NCBI GenBank assembly: GCA_965283955.1
Contig: CBDIQW010000001.1
Location: forward strand, 2,108,001 to 2,172,000
Direction: 5' to 3'
Source of the DNA: Emticicia sp965283955
GTDB taxonomy: Bacteria; Bacteroidota; Bacteroidia; Cytophagales; Spirosomataceae
Length of the DNA stretch: 64,000 bases
How positions within the stretch are numbered: position 1 is the stretch's first letter; every line of letters starts with the position of its first letter. Of the stretch, positions 36,847 through 45,538 are shown piece after piece. The notes under the pieces were generated by a model. It did not search any database. It was given only the letters and a program-made list of their open reading frames with translations, and was not told where the DNA came from. A program made the position numbers and the translations under genes.

Positions 36847-37290
36847 GTGAAGCATTTAAGTTACAAAACGATTTCTGCTAACAGCGAAACCGTTAATAAA
36901 GAATGGGTAGTTATTGATGCTACCGACAAAGTATTGGGCCGCTTGTGTAGCCAGATTGCGAACATCATTCGTGGTAAAAACAAAACAAACTTTACTCCTC
37001 ACGTTGACTGTGGCGATAACGTAATTGTTATCAATGCTGAAAAAATACGTTTGACAGGAAAGAAAATGACTGATAAAGTTTATATCCGTCATACAGGACA
37101 CCCAGGTGGACAACGTTTTGCTACTCCACGTGAGTTAATGGCAAAAGATGGTCGTCGTGTGGTAGAAATGGCCGTAAAAGGTATGCTACCAAAGGGAATT
37201 TTAGGTCGTCGTTTATATACAAACTTGTATGTTTACGCTGGTTCTGAACACCCACACGCAGCTCAAACACCAAAAACTATTGAATTATAA
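36847..37290 (+). CDS. rplM: Ribosomal protein L13 (uL13)
   Basis: 147 residues from GTG at 36847 (MKHLSYKTISANSETVNKEWVVIDATDKVLGRL), which matches the usual Bacteroidota start; an upstream GTG at 36817 would add ten atypical residues. Family blocks: ANIIRGKNKTNFTPHVDCGD, IRLTGKKMTDKVYIRHTGHPGG and MAVKGMLPKGILGRR. L13 is an early-assembling 50S protein. It heads the rplM-rpsI pair, as in most bacteria. Confidence 0.96.
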   Translation: MKHLSYKTISANSETVNKEWVVIDATDKVLGRLCSQIANIIRGKNKTNFTPHVDCGDNVIVINAEKIRLTGKKMTDKVYIRHTGHPGGQRFATPRELMAKDGRRVVEMAVKGMLPKGILGRRLYTNLYVYAGSEHPHAAQTPKTIEL

Positions 37291-37423
37291 TTTGGTGATT
37301 TGTTATTAGTTACTGGTTATTAGTTGTGAGTAAGTCGTTTGACCAATTTCCCAATAACCAATTTACTGATAACTAAAATAATTTCTTTATTTATTCAGAA
37401 TATTTTCAAATTTCTATATACAA

Positions 37424-37810
37424 ATGCAAGTTATCAACGCAGTAGGTAGAAGAAAAACAGCTGTAGCCCGTATCTACATGAAAGCGGGAAATGGTGAAGT
37501 TTCTATCAATGGAAAAGGTTTGAAGGAATATTTCCCTTCAGAAATTCTCCAAATTATTTTGAACCAACCATTTGCTACAACAAGCACGGCTGGTCAGTAT
37601 GATTTAAAAGTAAACGTAAACGGTGGTGGAATTGCTGGACAAGCGGAAGCTGTTCGTATGGCAGTTTCTCGTGCTTTGTGTGAAGCAAATGCAGAAAACC
37701 GTCCAGCGTTGAAAAAAGAAGGTTTCTTAACTCGTGATGCACGTATGGTTGAACGTAAAAAACCAGGTCGTCGTAAAGCACGTAAGAGATTCCAATTCTC
37801 GAAACGTTAA
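37424..37810 (+). CDS. rpsI: Ribosomal protein S9 (uS9)
   Basis: 128 residues, full length. Begins MQVINAVGRRKTAVARIYMKAGNGE and ends in the basic tail DARMVERKKPGRRKARKRFQFSKR, whose last Arg reaches the P-site tRNA in known structures. The 133-bp gap after rplM contains imperfect inverted repeats (TTATTAGTTACTGG and matching CCAATTTACTGATAAC) that may form a hairpin in the polycistronic mRNA. Confidence 0.97.
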   Translation: MQVINAVGRRKTAVARIYMKAGNGEVSINGKGLKEYFPSEILQIILNQPFATTSTAGQYDLKVNVNGGGIAGQAEAVRMAVSRALCEANAENRPALKKEGFLTRDARMVERKKPGRRKARKRFQFSKR

Positions 37811-37821
37811 TATTATTTACG

Positions 37822-37868
37822 AATTACGAGGTACGAACTACGAATTTTTCTATTTGTACCTCGTAATT
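37822..37868. terminator. Hairpin downstream of rpsI
   Basis: AATTACGAGGTAC (37822-37834) and GTACCTCGTAATT (37856-37868) form a perfect 13-bp stem. It lies 12 bp after the rpsI stop and probably ends or attenuates the rplM-rpsI transcript. Confidence 0.5.
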
Positions 37869-37939
37869 TATATATGAAGCTCATTACTCTTTATTCGTAA
37901 ATCGTAATTCTTCATTCGTAAATCTATTTTATAGTCCAG

Positions 37940-37968
37940 ACAGCACTTAATCGTGTCCGGTGTGCTGT
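37940..37968 (+). promoter_or_regulatory. Hairpin in the rpsB leader
   Basis: ACAGCAC (37940-37946) and GTGCTGT (37962-37968) form a perfect 7-bp stem with a GC-rich loop, 45 bp upstream of rpsB. In other bacteria S2 binds its own leader to repress rpsB-tsf. A similar role here is a guess from position. Confidence 0.3.
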
Positions 37969-38013
37969 GCTGCGTAGTTTAATTTATTATTTACATCTTA
38001 CTAATTTAGTCAA

Positions 38014-38841
38014 ATGGCACAATTAGAGTACAAAGAATTATTGGATGCAGGTGTACACTTCGGTCACCTTACCCGTAAATGGGACCCAAAAATGGCACCG
38101 TATATCTTCATGGAGAAAAACGGTATCCACATTATCGACCTTAACAAAACTCTTGCTTGTTTAGAAGACGCTCAAGAAGTTGTAAAAGGAATCGTTCGTT
38201 CTGGACGTAAAATCATGTTCGTAGCTACGAAGAAACAAGCTCAAGAAATCGTTGCTGAAGAAGCACGTCGCTTGAAAATGCCTTACGTAACTGAGCGTTG
38301 GTTAGGTGGTATGCTTACAAACTTTGCAACAATCAAAAAATCTTTGAAAAAATTGCAAAACGTAGAGCGTATGTTGAAAGACGAAGCTACTGCTAAAAAT
38401 ATCGCAAAACGTGAGCGTTTAATGCTTGACCGTGAGCGTATCAAACTTGACAGATTGTTGGGTGGTGTAGCTGACTTATCAAGACTTCCTGCTGCTTTGT
38501 TTGTTGTTGACGTTAAGCGTGAACACCTTGCAGTTTCAGAAGCTCACCGTTTGGGTATTCCAGTAATCGCCATCTGCGATACTAACTCAAACCCTGAGGC
38601 AGTTGAGTATCCAATCCCAGGAAACGATGATGCGTACAAATCAGTAGCCTTGATTACTTTGGCTATCGGTAAGGCTATCGAAGAAGGTATCATGGAGCGT
38701 AAAGTTGACAAAGACAACGCTGCATTACAAGACGAAGAAGATGCAAAACGTGCAGTTGACGAAGCAAGAGCTATTGTTTCACCTGAAGCAGTAGTAGCAG
38801 AAGAAACTCCTGCCGTAGCAGACGAAGAAACAGAAGCTTAA
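38014..38841 (+). CDS. rpsB: Ribosomal protein S2 (uS2)
   Basis: 275 residues. Family blocks: LDAGVHFGHLTRKWDPKMAPYIFMEKNGIHIIDL, ERWLGGMLTNFATIKKSL, LPAALFVVDVKREHLAVSEAHRLGIPVIAICDTNSNP and IPGNDDAYKSV. The C-terminus after residue 225 is an acidic tail (DEEDAKRAVDEARAIV onward to EETEA), longer than in E. coli and common in Bacteroidota. It binds late to the 30S subunit and needs S1. It is paired with tsf. Confidence 0.97.
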   Translation: MAQLEYKELLDAGVHFGHLTRKWDPKMAPYIFMEKNGIHIIDLNKTLACLEDAQEVVKGIVRSGRKIMFVATKKQAQEIVAEEARRLKMPYVTERWLGGMLTNFATIKKSLKKLQNVERMLKDEATAKNIAKRERLMLDRERIKLDRLLGGVADLSRLPAALFVVDVKREHLAVSEAHRLGIPVIAICDTNSNPEAVEYPIPGNDDAYKSVALITLAIGKAIEEGIMERKVDKDNAALQDEEDAKRAVDEARAIVSPEAVVAEETPAVADEETEA

Positions 38842-38869
38842 TATAAGGCTAATGATATAATTCAGATAG

Positions 38870-38899
38870 AATAGCCCGAAGCGAAAGTTTTGGGCTGTT
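38870..38899 (+). terminator. Intercistronic hairpin between rpsB and tsf
   Basis: AATAGCCC and GGGCTGTT pair over 8 bp (one G-U) around a 14-nt loop and are followed by CTGTTTC. It may attenuate transcription into tsf. Confidence 0.4.
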
Positions 38900-38947
38900 C
38901 TGTTTCAAAAAGACAACGTATTAATACAAACTTAATAAAAACATAAA

Positions 38948-39772
38948 ATGAATATCACAGCAGCAGATGTAAACAAACTCCGTCAGATGACAGGAGCGGG
39001 TATGATGGACTGTAAAAAAGCTTTGACAGAAGCAGAAGGAGATTTCGACAAAGCGGTAGAGGTTCTTCGTAAAGCTGGACAAAAAGTAGCAGCAAAACGT
39101 GCTGACAACGAAACAAATGAAGGATTAGTATTGATTAGCGATAACGGTAAAAATGCTACAATCTTAGCATTAGCTTGCGAAACTGAGCCAGTTTCTAAAG
39201 TTGATTCATTCCGTGAGTTAGCAGCTGATGTCTTAAAAACAGGCGTAGAAAATAACGCAAAAGATAAAGAAACTTTATTGGCTACTAAAATGGCTGATGG
39301 CCGCACTGTTGAAGAGGCTATCATCGAATTAGTAGGTAAAATCGGTGAGAAAATCGTTGTAACTGATTACCAATTTGTAGAAGCTGAGCAAGTTGTATCA
39401 TACAGCCACTCAACTGGTAAATTAGGTGTATTAGTTGCTTTTGATAATATTCAAGGAACTGACGTAACTGAGGTTGGTAAAGACGTAGCGATGCAAATTG
39501 CAGCGATGAAGCCAGTAGGTCTTGACAAAGACGATGTTGACCCAGCTATCGTTCAAAAAGAAATCGAAATCGGTATGGAAGTTGCTCGCCAAGAAGGTAA
39601 AGCAGAAGCCATGTTGGAGAAAATTGCAATGGGTAAATTAGGTAAATTCTACAAAGAAAATACCTTATTGAACCAAGTTTTCGTAAAAGATAATAACTTG
39701 ACAATCGCTCAATTATTAGAGTCAACTTTGAAAGGCTTGAAAATCACAGCTTTCAAAAGAGTTCAAATCTAA
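38948..39772 (+). CDS. tsf: Elongation factor Ts
   Basis: 274 residues. EF-Ts is the nucleotide exchange factor for EF-Tu. N-terminal UBA-like domain ITAADVNKLRQMTGAGMMDCKKALTEAEGDFDKAVEVLR. Core EF-Tu contact ACETEPVSKVDSFRELA in place of the usual ETDFVA-type motif. The C-terminal part (GKFYKENTLLNQVFVKDNNLTIAQLL) is complete. It follows rpsB, the near-universal order. Confidence 0.96.
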   Translation: MNITAADVNKLRQMTGAGMMDCKKALTEAEGDFDKAVEVLRKAGQKVAAKRADNETNEGLVLISDNGKNATILALACETEPVSKVDSFRELAADVLKTGVENNAKDKETLLATKMADGRTVEEAIIELVGKIGEKIVVTDYQFVEAEQVVSYSHSTGKLGVLVAFDNIQGTDVTEVGKDVAMQIAAMKPVGLDKDDVDPAIVQKEIEIGMEVARQEGKAEAMLEKIAMGKLGKFYKENTLLNQVFVKDNNLTIAQLLESTLKGLKITAFKRVQI

Positions 39773-39795
39773 TAGTTCACCGACGGTTAATTTTA

Positions 39796-39833
39796 AGGAA
39801 GCCTTCGCTTTGAGCGAAGGCTTCCTTTTTTTA
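39796..39833 (+). terminator. Strong rho-independent terminator after tsf
   Basis: GGAAGCCTTCGCT and AGCGAAGGCTTCC form a perfect 13-bp stem with a 3-nt loop followed by seven T. Confidence 0.9.
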
Positions 39834-39842
39834 AATCAACCT

Positions 39843-39971
39843 TTATTTTTTATCTTTCAATGCTTCTTTGCGTTTCTTTTCTTGCTCCAGCTCAGCAGGG
39901 ATGTGGGCGTAGGCTTTGAGAAGACCTTTGTGAATATTCTCAAGAAGAGGGTCACGTTTCAATATTTTCAT
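39843..39971 (-). CDS. 42-residue protein coupled to the zeta-like kinase gene
   Basis: MKILKRDPLLENIHKGLLKA, then YAHIPAELEQEKKRKEALKDKK. The ATG overlaps the stop of the upstream kinase gene (ATGA), which strongly suggests coupled translation and a real gene. It is charged and probably helical. Small genes directly after kinases of this kind recur in several phyla, so a partner or antitoxin role is plausible but unproven. It ends just before the tsf terminator, which may also serve this strand. Confidence 0.6.
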   Translation of the reverse strand: MKILKRDPLLENIHKGLLKAYAHIPAELEQEKKRKEALKDKK

Positions 39972-40558
39972 ATTTCTGTTTTGCTAATACTATTCAAGAT
40001 ATTCCAAATTTCAGCATTTTCAACTATTACCATTTCTTGTGGAAACTGTTCTGCAATAAGTTGCGGATGTCCCAATGTATAATCCGAATTGTCGTAAATT
40101 GACCATTTATCAACAATCGGCAAAAAGAGGTTTATTAAATTTCTTATCCCACTTTCATAACGTCTTCTAATAACTTCTTCAGGAATATTATGCCCACCTT
40201 GCCGAACTCTTCGGGCTACCCTTTCAATGGCATGGTCAGCATTTTCAATCCAAAAATAGACCAAAACAACTTCATAAGCAAGATTTTGAGCTTTCTTGAC
40301 TAATTCAACGTAGCTTTTGGTAGCCAGCGTTGTTTCAATCATAAAGTCAATTTGTTTCTCTAAGGCTAAATTAATTTCATTGAGCATCAGTCGCCCTGCT
40401 TGAATCGCTACACTTTCGGGAGAAACTGGATTTAGTTGAGCCGCAATTATATCGGCATTCAGAAAAGTATCAATTCTGAAAACATCGGGCAAAAGCACTT
40501 TCGCAGCAGTAGTTTTTCCCGCACCATTGCAACCCGCTATGATATATAAATTTGGCAT
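39968..40558 (-). CDS. Zeta-toxin-like P-loop kinase
   Basis: 196 residues. Walker A in MPNLYIIAGCNGAGKTTAAKVLLP (GCNGAGKTT, residues 9-17). Then FLNADIIAAQLNPVSPES, IETTLATKSYVELVKKA and VRQGGHNIPEEVIRRRYESGIRNL, which matches the zeta/AAA_33 family. Zeta toxins phosphorylate UDP-N-acetylglucosamine; the closest relatives of this chromosomal form are uncharacterised. The C-terminus (WSIYDNSDY) carries the nucleotide-side tail. It forms a two-gene operon with the 42-residue protein by a 4-bp overlap. Toxicity is not shown by sequence; a housekeeping kinase role is an alternative. Confidence 0.8.
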   Translation of the reverse strand: MPNLYIIAGCNGAGKTTAAKVLLPDVFRIDTFLNADIIAAQLNPVSPESVAIQAGRLMLNEINLALEKQIDFMIETTLATKSYVELVKKAQNLAYEVVLVYFWIENADHAIERVARRVRQGGHNIPEEVIRRRYESGIRNLINLFLPIVDKWSIYDNSDYTLGHPQLIAEQFPQEMVIVENAEIWNILNSISKTEI

Positions 40559-40609
40559 TCTGAAAATTTATTTGGTCAAATTTACTAAAAATGCCTTATT
40601 CAACAAGAT

Positions 40610-41308
40610 TTAGACCTCTCTCAGCTTCGACCTTAAAGCAAACGATAGCCCCACCGAAAAACCTACGGTTTGATTTCTTACGGGCAATTGTACCAAAGGC
40701 AAATTCAGTATACGAGAAAAACCATGTTGATAACGCCCTTCCATAAAAAACTTACCATTTTTAAATGGAATTTCGTAACCTAACGCCCCTACCCCACTAA
40801 ACTCAGCATCTTTGAAAAGCCCAGTCCCAAGACCCGTACGAATCGGAAAGATATTTAGTACACGAATCACGGTTCTTGAATCAAACAAATATCCTACCGA
40901 TGACCTCAATAAAATATAGGTGTGTCCATGATTTGAGTATCCAAGTTTAAATTTTGCCAAAATTGGTACTTCTAAATGGTTATTTTTCAGAGCAATTCGT
41001 CCACCAATCGGAATATTAATTCCAAATAAATTTTCTCCACCATCCACATTAAAAGATTCGTTTATCGCAAAACCTTTCTGAGTAAAAGCCAATTCGGGTT
41101 GAATCGAAATTCGGTCAGAAATTGGCAATTCGACAAAAATGGCACCCGAAGGAGCAGGTAAAAGTTTAAAATCGGGGGTGATATTTTCAATCAGTTTGAA
41201 TTTTGCCATGGTTGAGCCCGTAACGCCTCCACGCACACCAACAAAAATCTGGGCAAAAGTCAAGTTGGCCAGTAACATAAATACAAGTGTTTTGAACATT
41301 GTTCTCAT
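40610..41308 (-). CDS. PorT-like outer-membrane beta-barrel protein
   Basis: 232 residues. Signal peptide ending FAQ (MFKTLVFMLLANLTFAQ; the ATG at 41299 is the likelier start). The mature chain begins FVGVRGGVTGS and has alternating amphipathic strands (SIQPELAFTQKGFAI, LEVPILAKFKLGYSN, RYQHGFSRI), ending in a terminal aromatic strand (VGFSVGLSFALRSKL). This is the outer-membrane beta-barrel (OMP_b-brl_2/PorT) family common in Bacteroidota. Function unknown. Confidence 0.78.
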   Translation of the reverse strand: MRTMFKTLVFMLLANLTFAQIFVGVRGGVTGSTMAKFKLIENITPDFKLLPAPSGAIFVELPISDRISIQPELAFTQKGFAINESFNVDGGENLFGINIPIGGRIALKNNHLEVPILAKFKLGYSNHGHTYILLRSSVGYLFDSRTVIRVLNIFPIRTGLGTGLFKDAEFSGVGALGYEIPFKNGKFFMEGRYQHGFSRILNLPLVQLPVRNQTVGFSVGLSFALRSKLREV

Positions 41309-41525
41309 TTTAGTAATCAGTTTTAATTAAATTTGTAAAAAAATGAGTAATATTCTCGAATAGGCGATTTGGTTAAATTAATTTGACAAAAGATTATAGA
41401 CATGAGACAAAAGAATGTGAAATTGAAAAGCTTTATTCTCATGTCTCTTGTCACACTTCTCATATCTTTCTTCAAGATGCCATTAAGACGTCGAGCGTTG
41501 CACTTTTACTGTTAATGAAAAGTAA

Positions 41526-42881
41526 ATGAATTTACCCGAAAATTTTGTAGCCCAAATGCAGCACATCCTTGGTGTTGAATATTCGACTTTTGCCGAAAGT
41601 CTCGAACAAGAAACGCCAACAGCCATTAGACTGAATCCTCGTAAAAAGGTATCGGCCGATGCTCTATTAGGAGAAAACTTGGAGAGCGTAAAATGGAATG
41701 TCGATGGGCGATATTTACCACAAAGACCCAGCTTCACGCTTGACCCAGCTTTTCATGCAGGAGCGTATTACGTGCAGGAAGCCTCTTCAATGTTTGTAGC
41801 CGAAGCAGCAAAACAAACGCTCGATTTTGAAAAGCCAATCAGAGTGATGGATTTATGTGCCGCACCTGGCGGAAAAACTACGCTTTTGGCTTCGTTGCTC
41901 AACGAAAAAAGCCTTTTGGTAGCCAATGAAGTCATCAAAAGTAGGGTTGCACCATTGAAAGAAAATCTTGAAAAATGGGGTTTTCCGAACTACATCGTGA
42001 GCAACCACGACCCCGAAGATATGATTGATTTGGAAGGCTTTTTTGATTTCGTACTGACCGATGCCCCTTGTTCGGGCGAAGGGCTTTTCAGAAAAGACCC
42101 AAAGGCTCGTAACGAATGGTCGGAAGATAGCGTACAGCTTTGTTCGGCTCGCCAAAAACGTATTTTACAAGCGGCGGCCATGTTGGTTGCTCCTGATGGT
42201 TATTTGTGCTATTCTACCTGCACATATAATGAAAAAGAAAACCAAGAAAATGCTTTATGGCTTACGCAAATCGCTGATTTTGAAGAAGTTAAGCTAACTA
42301 TTCCTGCCGATTGGAATATTACCGAGAAAAATTTTGGTTATCAGTTTTATCCGCATAAAACCAAAGGTGAGGGCTTTTATTTGGCTATTTTCCGCAAAAC
42401 ACAAGGCTCAAAAGCCGAAGTAAGAGGAAAAGTGAAGTTCAACCGTGTACCACAAAAGAAAGTGGAGTTATTGAAAAAATGGCTGGCAAACCCTGAAAAC
42501 TTCGATTTTTATGAAAAGCCAGAAGGAGCAATCGTGGCGATTCCGACCAATTTATCGAACGAATATTCAACTATTTTGAGGGTTTTGCAAAAACGCTCGT
42601 CGGGCTTCGAGATTGGACAATTTAAGGGCGAAGATTTTATTCCGAGCCACGATTTGGCTTTGAGCTCGGTCATTTCTCCCAATTTGCCTTTCGTTAATTT
42701 ATCGAAAGATGATGCTCTAAAGTTTCTTAAAAAGGAGCAGATTTCAGTCGAAAATGCACAAAATGGCTGGCTTTTGGCTCGTTATGAAGGTCTAAATCTT
42801 GGATATATTAAAGTCATTGGCAATAGAATAAATAATTATTTGCCAAAAGAATGGCGAATTCGGATGGATATTCCTGAATGA
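41526..42881 (+). CDS. rRNA cytosine-C5 methyltransferase, RsmF/RsmB type
   Basis: 451 residues. SAM-binding VMDLCAAPGGKTTLLASLL, then VANEVIKSRVAPLKENL, the first catalytic-site Cys in TDAPCSGEGLFRKDP and the second in CYSTCTYNEKENQ, the Cys that attacks C6. The N-terminal RNA-binding part starts LPENFVAQMQHILGVEYSTF. The C-terminal 130 residues (LSNEYSTILRVLQKRSSGFEIGQFKGEDFIPSH) match the RsmF/YebU extension, so methylation of 16S rRNA is likely. The 217 bp upstream contain an imperfect inverted repeat around AGACATGAGA/TCTCATGTCT. Confidence 0.85.
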   Translation: MNLPENFVAQMQHILGVEYSTFAESLEQETPTAIRLNPRKKVSADALLGENLESVKWNVDGRYLPQRPSFTLDPAFHAGAYYVQEASSMFVAEAAKQTLDFEKPIRVMDLCAAPGGKTTLLASLLNEKSLLVANEVIKSRVAPLKENLEKWGFPNYIVSNHDPEDMIDLEGFFDFVLTDAPCSGEGLFRKDPKARNEWSEDSVQLCSARQKRILQAAAMLVAPDGYLCYSTCTYNEKENQENALWLTQIADFEEVKLTIPADWNITEKNFGYQFYPHKTKGEGFYLAIFRKTQGSKAEVRGKVKFNRVPQKKVELLKKWLANPENFDFYEKPEGAIVAIPTNLSNEYSTILRVLQKRSSGFEIGQFKGEDFIPSHDLALSSVISPNLPFVNLSKDDALKFLKKEQISVENAQNGWLLARYEGLNLGYIKVIGNRINNYLPKEWRIRMDIPE

Positions 42882-42887
42882 TTTTTT

Positions 42888-42964
42888 ACCACGGAGGCAC
42901 GAAGAACACAGATTAACACTGAGATAAACTCTGTGAAACTTTGTGTAATTCGTGCCTCCGTGGT
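42888..42964. repeat. Perfect 16-bp inverted repeat (terminator-like)
   Basis: ACCACGGAGGCACGAA (42888-42903) and its exact complement (42949-42964) enclose a 45-nt loop with further self-complementarity (CACAGATT, AACTCTGTG). It lies 7 bp after the methyltransferase stop. Sequences of this kind occur as dispersed repeats in Bacteroidota and may also act as terminators. Confidence 0.7.
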
Positions 42965-43040
42965 TATTTAATGTTTGTCGGAAAAACTTTATTCAAAATA
43001 GCATTGTTTGAAATAAATAGAATCATCAAACAAAAAGCTA

Positions 43041-44198
43041 ATGTTCAATAATTTCGTCTATCAAAATCCAGTAAAAATACTTTTTGGAAAAGGTCAGATT
43101 GCTCAACTGAGCAAACAAATTCCTGCGGATGCAAAGATCTTGCTTACTTACGGCGGTGGAAGTATTTTCCAAAATGGGGTTTACGAACAAGTAAAAAAAG
43201 CCCTCGAAGGTAGAAATATCGTAGAATTTGGCGGAATCGAAGCCAATCCTACGTATGAAACTCTCATGCAAGCCGTTGAGTTGGGGCGTAAAGAAGAAAT
43301 AACTTTCTTATTGGCCGTTGGTGGTGGCTCGGTGCTTGACGGCACTAAATTTATTGCCGCAGCCATTCCGTTTGAGGGTGAAGATGCTTGGCAAATTGTA
43401 ACAGGACAAGCAAAATATAAGACAGCGATTCCGTTGGGGTCGGTGCTGACTTTGCCTGCTACGGGTTCAGAAATGAATTATTATGCCGTAATCAGCAAGA
43501 AATCTACGCACGAAAAGAAAGGAATGGGTGGCCCATTGGTTTATCCAAAGTTTTCGATTCTTGACCCTGAAACTACGTATTCATTACCTCCACGCCAAAT
43601 TGCCAATGGCATTGCCGATGCTTTTACGCACGTCATGGAGCAGTACATGACTTACCCAGTTGATGCTCAAATTCAAGACCGTTTTGCCGAATCGGTCATT
43701 CAAACGCTCATTGAAGTTGCCCCAAAAACACTCGAAAACCCGACAGATTATGAAGCACGAGCCAATTTTATGTGGGCAGCCACGGTGGCTCTCAATGGCT
43801 GGATTGGCTTGGGTGTACCGCAAGATTGGGCTACCCATCAAATCGGACATGAAATAACAGCTTTCCACGGTGTTGACCATGCTCGTACACTTGCGGTTGT
43901 TTTGCCTCACTTACTAAAATATAAGCAAACCGATAAACGAGCAAAACTGATTCAATATGCCAAAAGAGTTTGGCATTTGAGCGGAACCGATGACGAATTG
44001 GTGACTGGAGCAATTCAAAAAACAGGCGAATTTTATGAGTCGTTGGGCTTACCAATCAAAGCCAGCGAATACGGTGTAAACCAAGAAACGATTGGCAAAA
44101 TAAAGCAACGTTTTGAAGAAAGAGGTGTAAATTTTGGCGAAAAAGCAGATATTACTCCTGCGGTTGTAGCCGATATTTTGGAAATGAGTATTGCGTAA
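43041..44198 (+). CDS. Iron-containing alcohol dehydrogenase (YqhD/BDH-like)
   Basis: 385 residues. The NAD(P)-binding part has LLAVGGGSVLDGTKFIAAA, and LTLPATGSEMN is the nucleotide loop. The metal ligands lie in NGIADAFTHVMEQYM (Asp, His) and GHEITAFHGVDHARTLAVV (His, His). This is the group of NADPH-dependent aldehyde reductases related to E. coli YqhD and clostridial butanol dehydrogenases. The sequence does not fix the substrate. Confidence 0.88.
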   Translation: MFNNFVYQNPVKILFGKGQIAQLSKQIPADAKILLTYGGGSIFQNGVYEQVKKALEGRNIVEFGGIEANPTYETLMQAVELGRKEEITFLLAVGGGSVLDGTKFIAAAIPFEGEDAWQIVTGQAKYKTAIPLGSVLTLPATGSEMNYYAVISKKSTHEKKGMGGPLVYPKFSILDPETTYSLPPRQIANGIADAFTHVMEQYMTYPVDAQIQDRFAESVIQTLIEVAPKTLENPTDYEARANFMWAATVALNGWIGLGVPQDWATHQIGHEITAFHGVDHARTLAVVLPHLLKYKQTDKRAKLIQYAKRVWHLSGTDDELVTGAIQKTGEFYESLGLPIKASEYGVNQETIGKIKQRFEERGVNFGEKADITPAVVADILEMSIA

Positions 44199-44258
44199 AA
44201 CGAATTACGATTTACGAATGTTTTTCTAATACAGGCGAATATCCCGAGCGATTATGAA

Positions 44259-44291
44259 AAACGTGGCACATTCATGAAATGTACCACGTTT
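44259..44291. terminator. Terminator between the alcohol dehydrogenase and DUF6807 genes
   Basis: AAACGTGG and CCACGTTT pair perfectly, with an inner ACATT/AATGT stem separated by one mismatch pair. It lies between convergent genes. Confidence 0.65.
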
Positions 44292-44312
44292 GCTTTCTAA
44301 AAATCTATAATC

Positions 44313-45344
44313 TTACTGCACCTTCGCAAAATCGGCAGTTAATTTGTTCATTTCAGCATCTGAAACTTCACCCGAAGTTACCACCAAACGGAAACGCATA
44401 GTTGTCGATTGTTTAGGAGCAAGTTTGAAATTGAGTTCTTCTTTTCCATTAGAGAATACTTTTTGTCCGAATGGATTAGCCGAGAAAAGTCCATAACCAC
44501 GTGAGTGCCAGTAGGTTGGATAACCCACATTTTTCGGGTGGTCAATAATGGCAACTGAAATTTTTTCATCACCGATTTTTCCACGAAGATTTACCCAATC
44601 CGAGCGTTTTGCCCAAGTGTCTTCTCCTTCGATTCCCTCTTTATTGCGGTAGCTTCCTGTAATTCCTGTATTATCCAACGACGGAACGTTGGTCGCAACA
44701 CCACTTGCATCAGTAAAAATTTCTGCTTTTGTAGATGGATGTTCCAATTGGCGAGCTAAACGAATCGCAAAAGTGCCGTCTTTCACATCTTTAAATAAAA
44801 CTTCTTTATCGGCAGCCGTGAGCGTCGTAATCCTATCAGTAATGCGTTGTTTATCAGTTCCTTGAAAAACATAAGTTGTTGTTTCTTTCAACATCACTTT
44901 TCCATCTTTATCGAGCCAATCGGCCGTTACAACCAACGAACCTTTATCTTTACCCGATTTTACAGATTTAATTCCTGTATGCACGATTGTGCCATAAACA
45001 CCCTTCGGATTTGGCGGTGTGTTTGAGTTATTCCAGAAATCATGACCGTTTACGTCTTCGTAATTAAACCACACACCTACGTGGTGCGGATGGTCAACAC
45101 GCTCACCTGAGCGTGGGTCCATTGGCCAGCCACGAGTAATTAGTGTACCTTCGGACGTACGAACTGGATATAAAACGGCTTTCTTTAGTTTGTCGGGGCC
45201 TGGATAGATATAAGAAGTAAAAGCCTTACCATCGACGAGTACATCCACTTTTTTATTGGCATCATCACGAACAATTTTCACAGGCTTTGTTTGTCCGAAA
45301 AGAGCGGCAGGAACAAGTGAAAAAAGCAAAAATATTCTTTTCAT
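44313..45344 (-). CDS. Secreted DUF6807 (PmoA-like) protein
   Basis: 343 residues from MKRIFLLFSLVPAALFGQ, a signal peptide; an ATG at 45398 would add 18 residues ahead of it. Conserved blocks: SYIYPGPDKLKKAVLYPVRTSEGTLITRGWPMDPRSGERVDHPHHVGVWFNYEDVNGHDFW and WVNLRGKIGDEKISVAIIDHPKNVGYPTYWHSRGYGLFSANPFG. The family is annotated PmoA in databases but is not the methane monooxygenase subunit; it is a galactose-mutarotase-like beta-sandwich found with ThuA and sugar dehydrogenases. The reaction is unknown. Confidence 0.82.
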   Translation of the reverse strand: MKRIFLLFSLVPAALFGQTKPVKIVRDDANKKVDVLVDGKAFTSYIYPGPDKLKKAVLYPVRTSEGTLITRGWPMDPRSGERVDHPHHVGVWFNYEDVNGHDFWNNSNTPPNPKGVYGTIVHTGIKSVKSGKDKGSLVVTADWLDKDGKVMLKETTTYVFQGTDKQRITDRITTLTAADKEVLFKDVKDGTFAIRLARQLEHPSTKAEIFTDASGVATNVPSLDNTGITGSYRNKEGIEGEDTWAKRSDWVNLRGKIGDEKISVAIIDHPKNVGYPTYWHSRGYGLFSANPFGQKVFSNGKEELNFKLAPKQSTTMRFRLVVTSGEVSDAEMNKLTADFAKVQ

Positions 45345-45488
45345 GAGTTTTGGATTGGATAGATTAAACAATGCAACAAAGTACGCACTCTTTTTCAAGC
45401 ATAAAACCCAAATTTTTGCTTTTTTCTAATATTTTTTTGACTTTAAATCAGTTTTTTAGCAGTTTGGGTTTGCCGAGTAACGAAAAAA

Positions 45489-45509
45489 GAACGTCCAATT
45501 TGGACGTTC
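45489..45509 (-). terminator. Terminator of the DUF2490 gene
   Basis: GAACGTCCAA/TTGGACGTTC is a near-perfect palindrome. On the minus strand it is followed by TTTTTTCG, the rho-independent pattern. Confidence 0.7.
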
Positions 45510-45538
45510 CTACGGGAAAAATTCTATCTGTAATTGTT

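Noticed and set aside
39810..40082. Plus-strand open frame beginning in the tsf terminator
   Set aside because: It starts inside the terminator hairpin and is antisense to the 42-residue gene and the zeta-like kinase.
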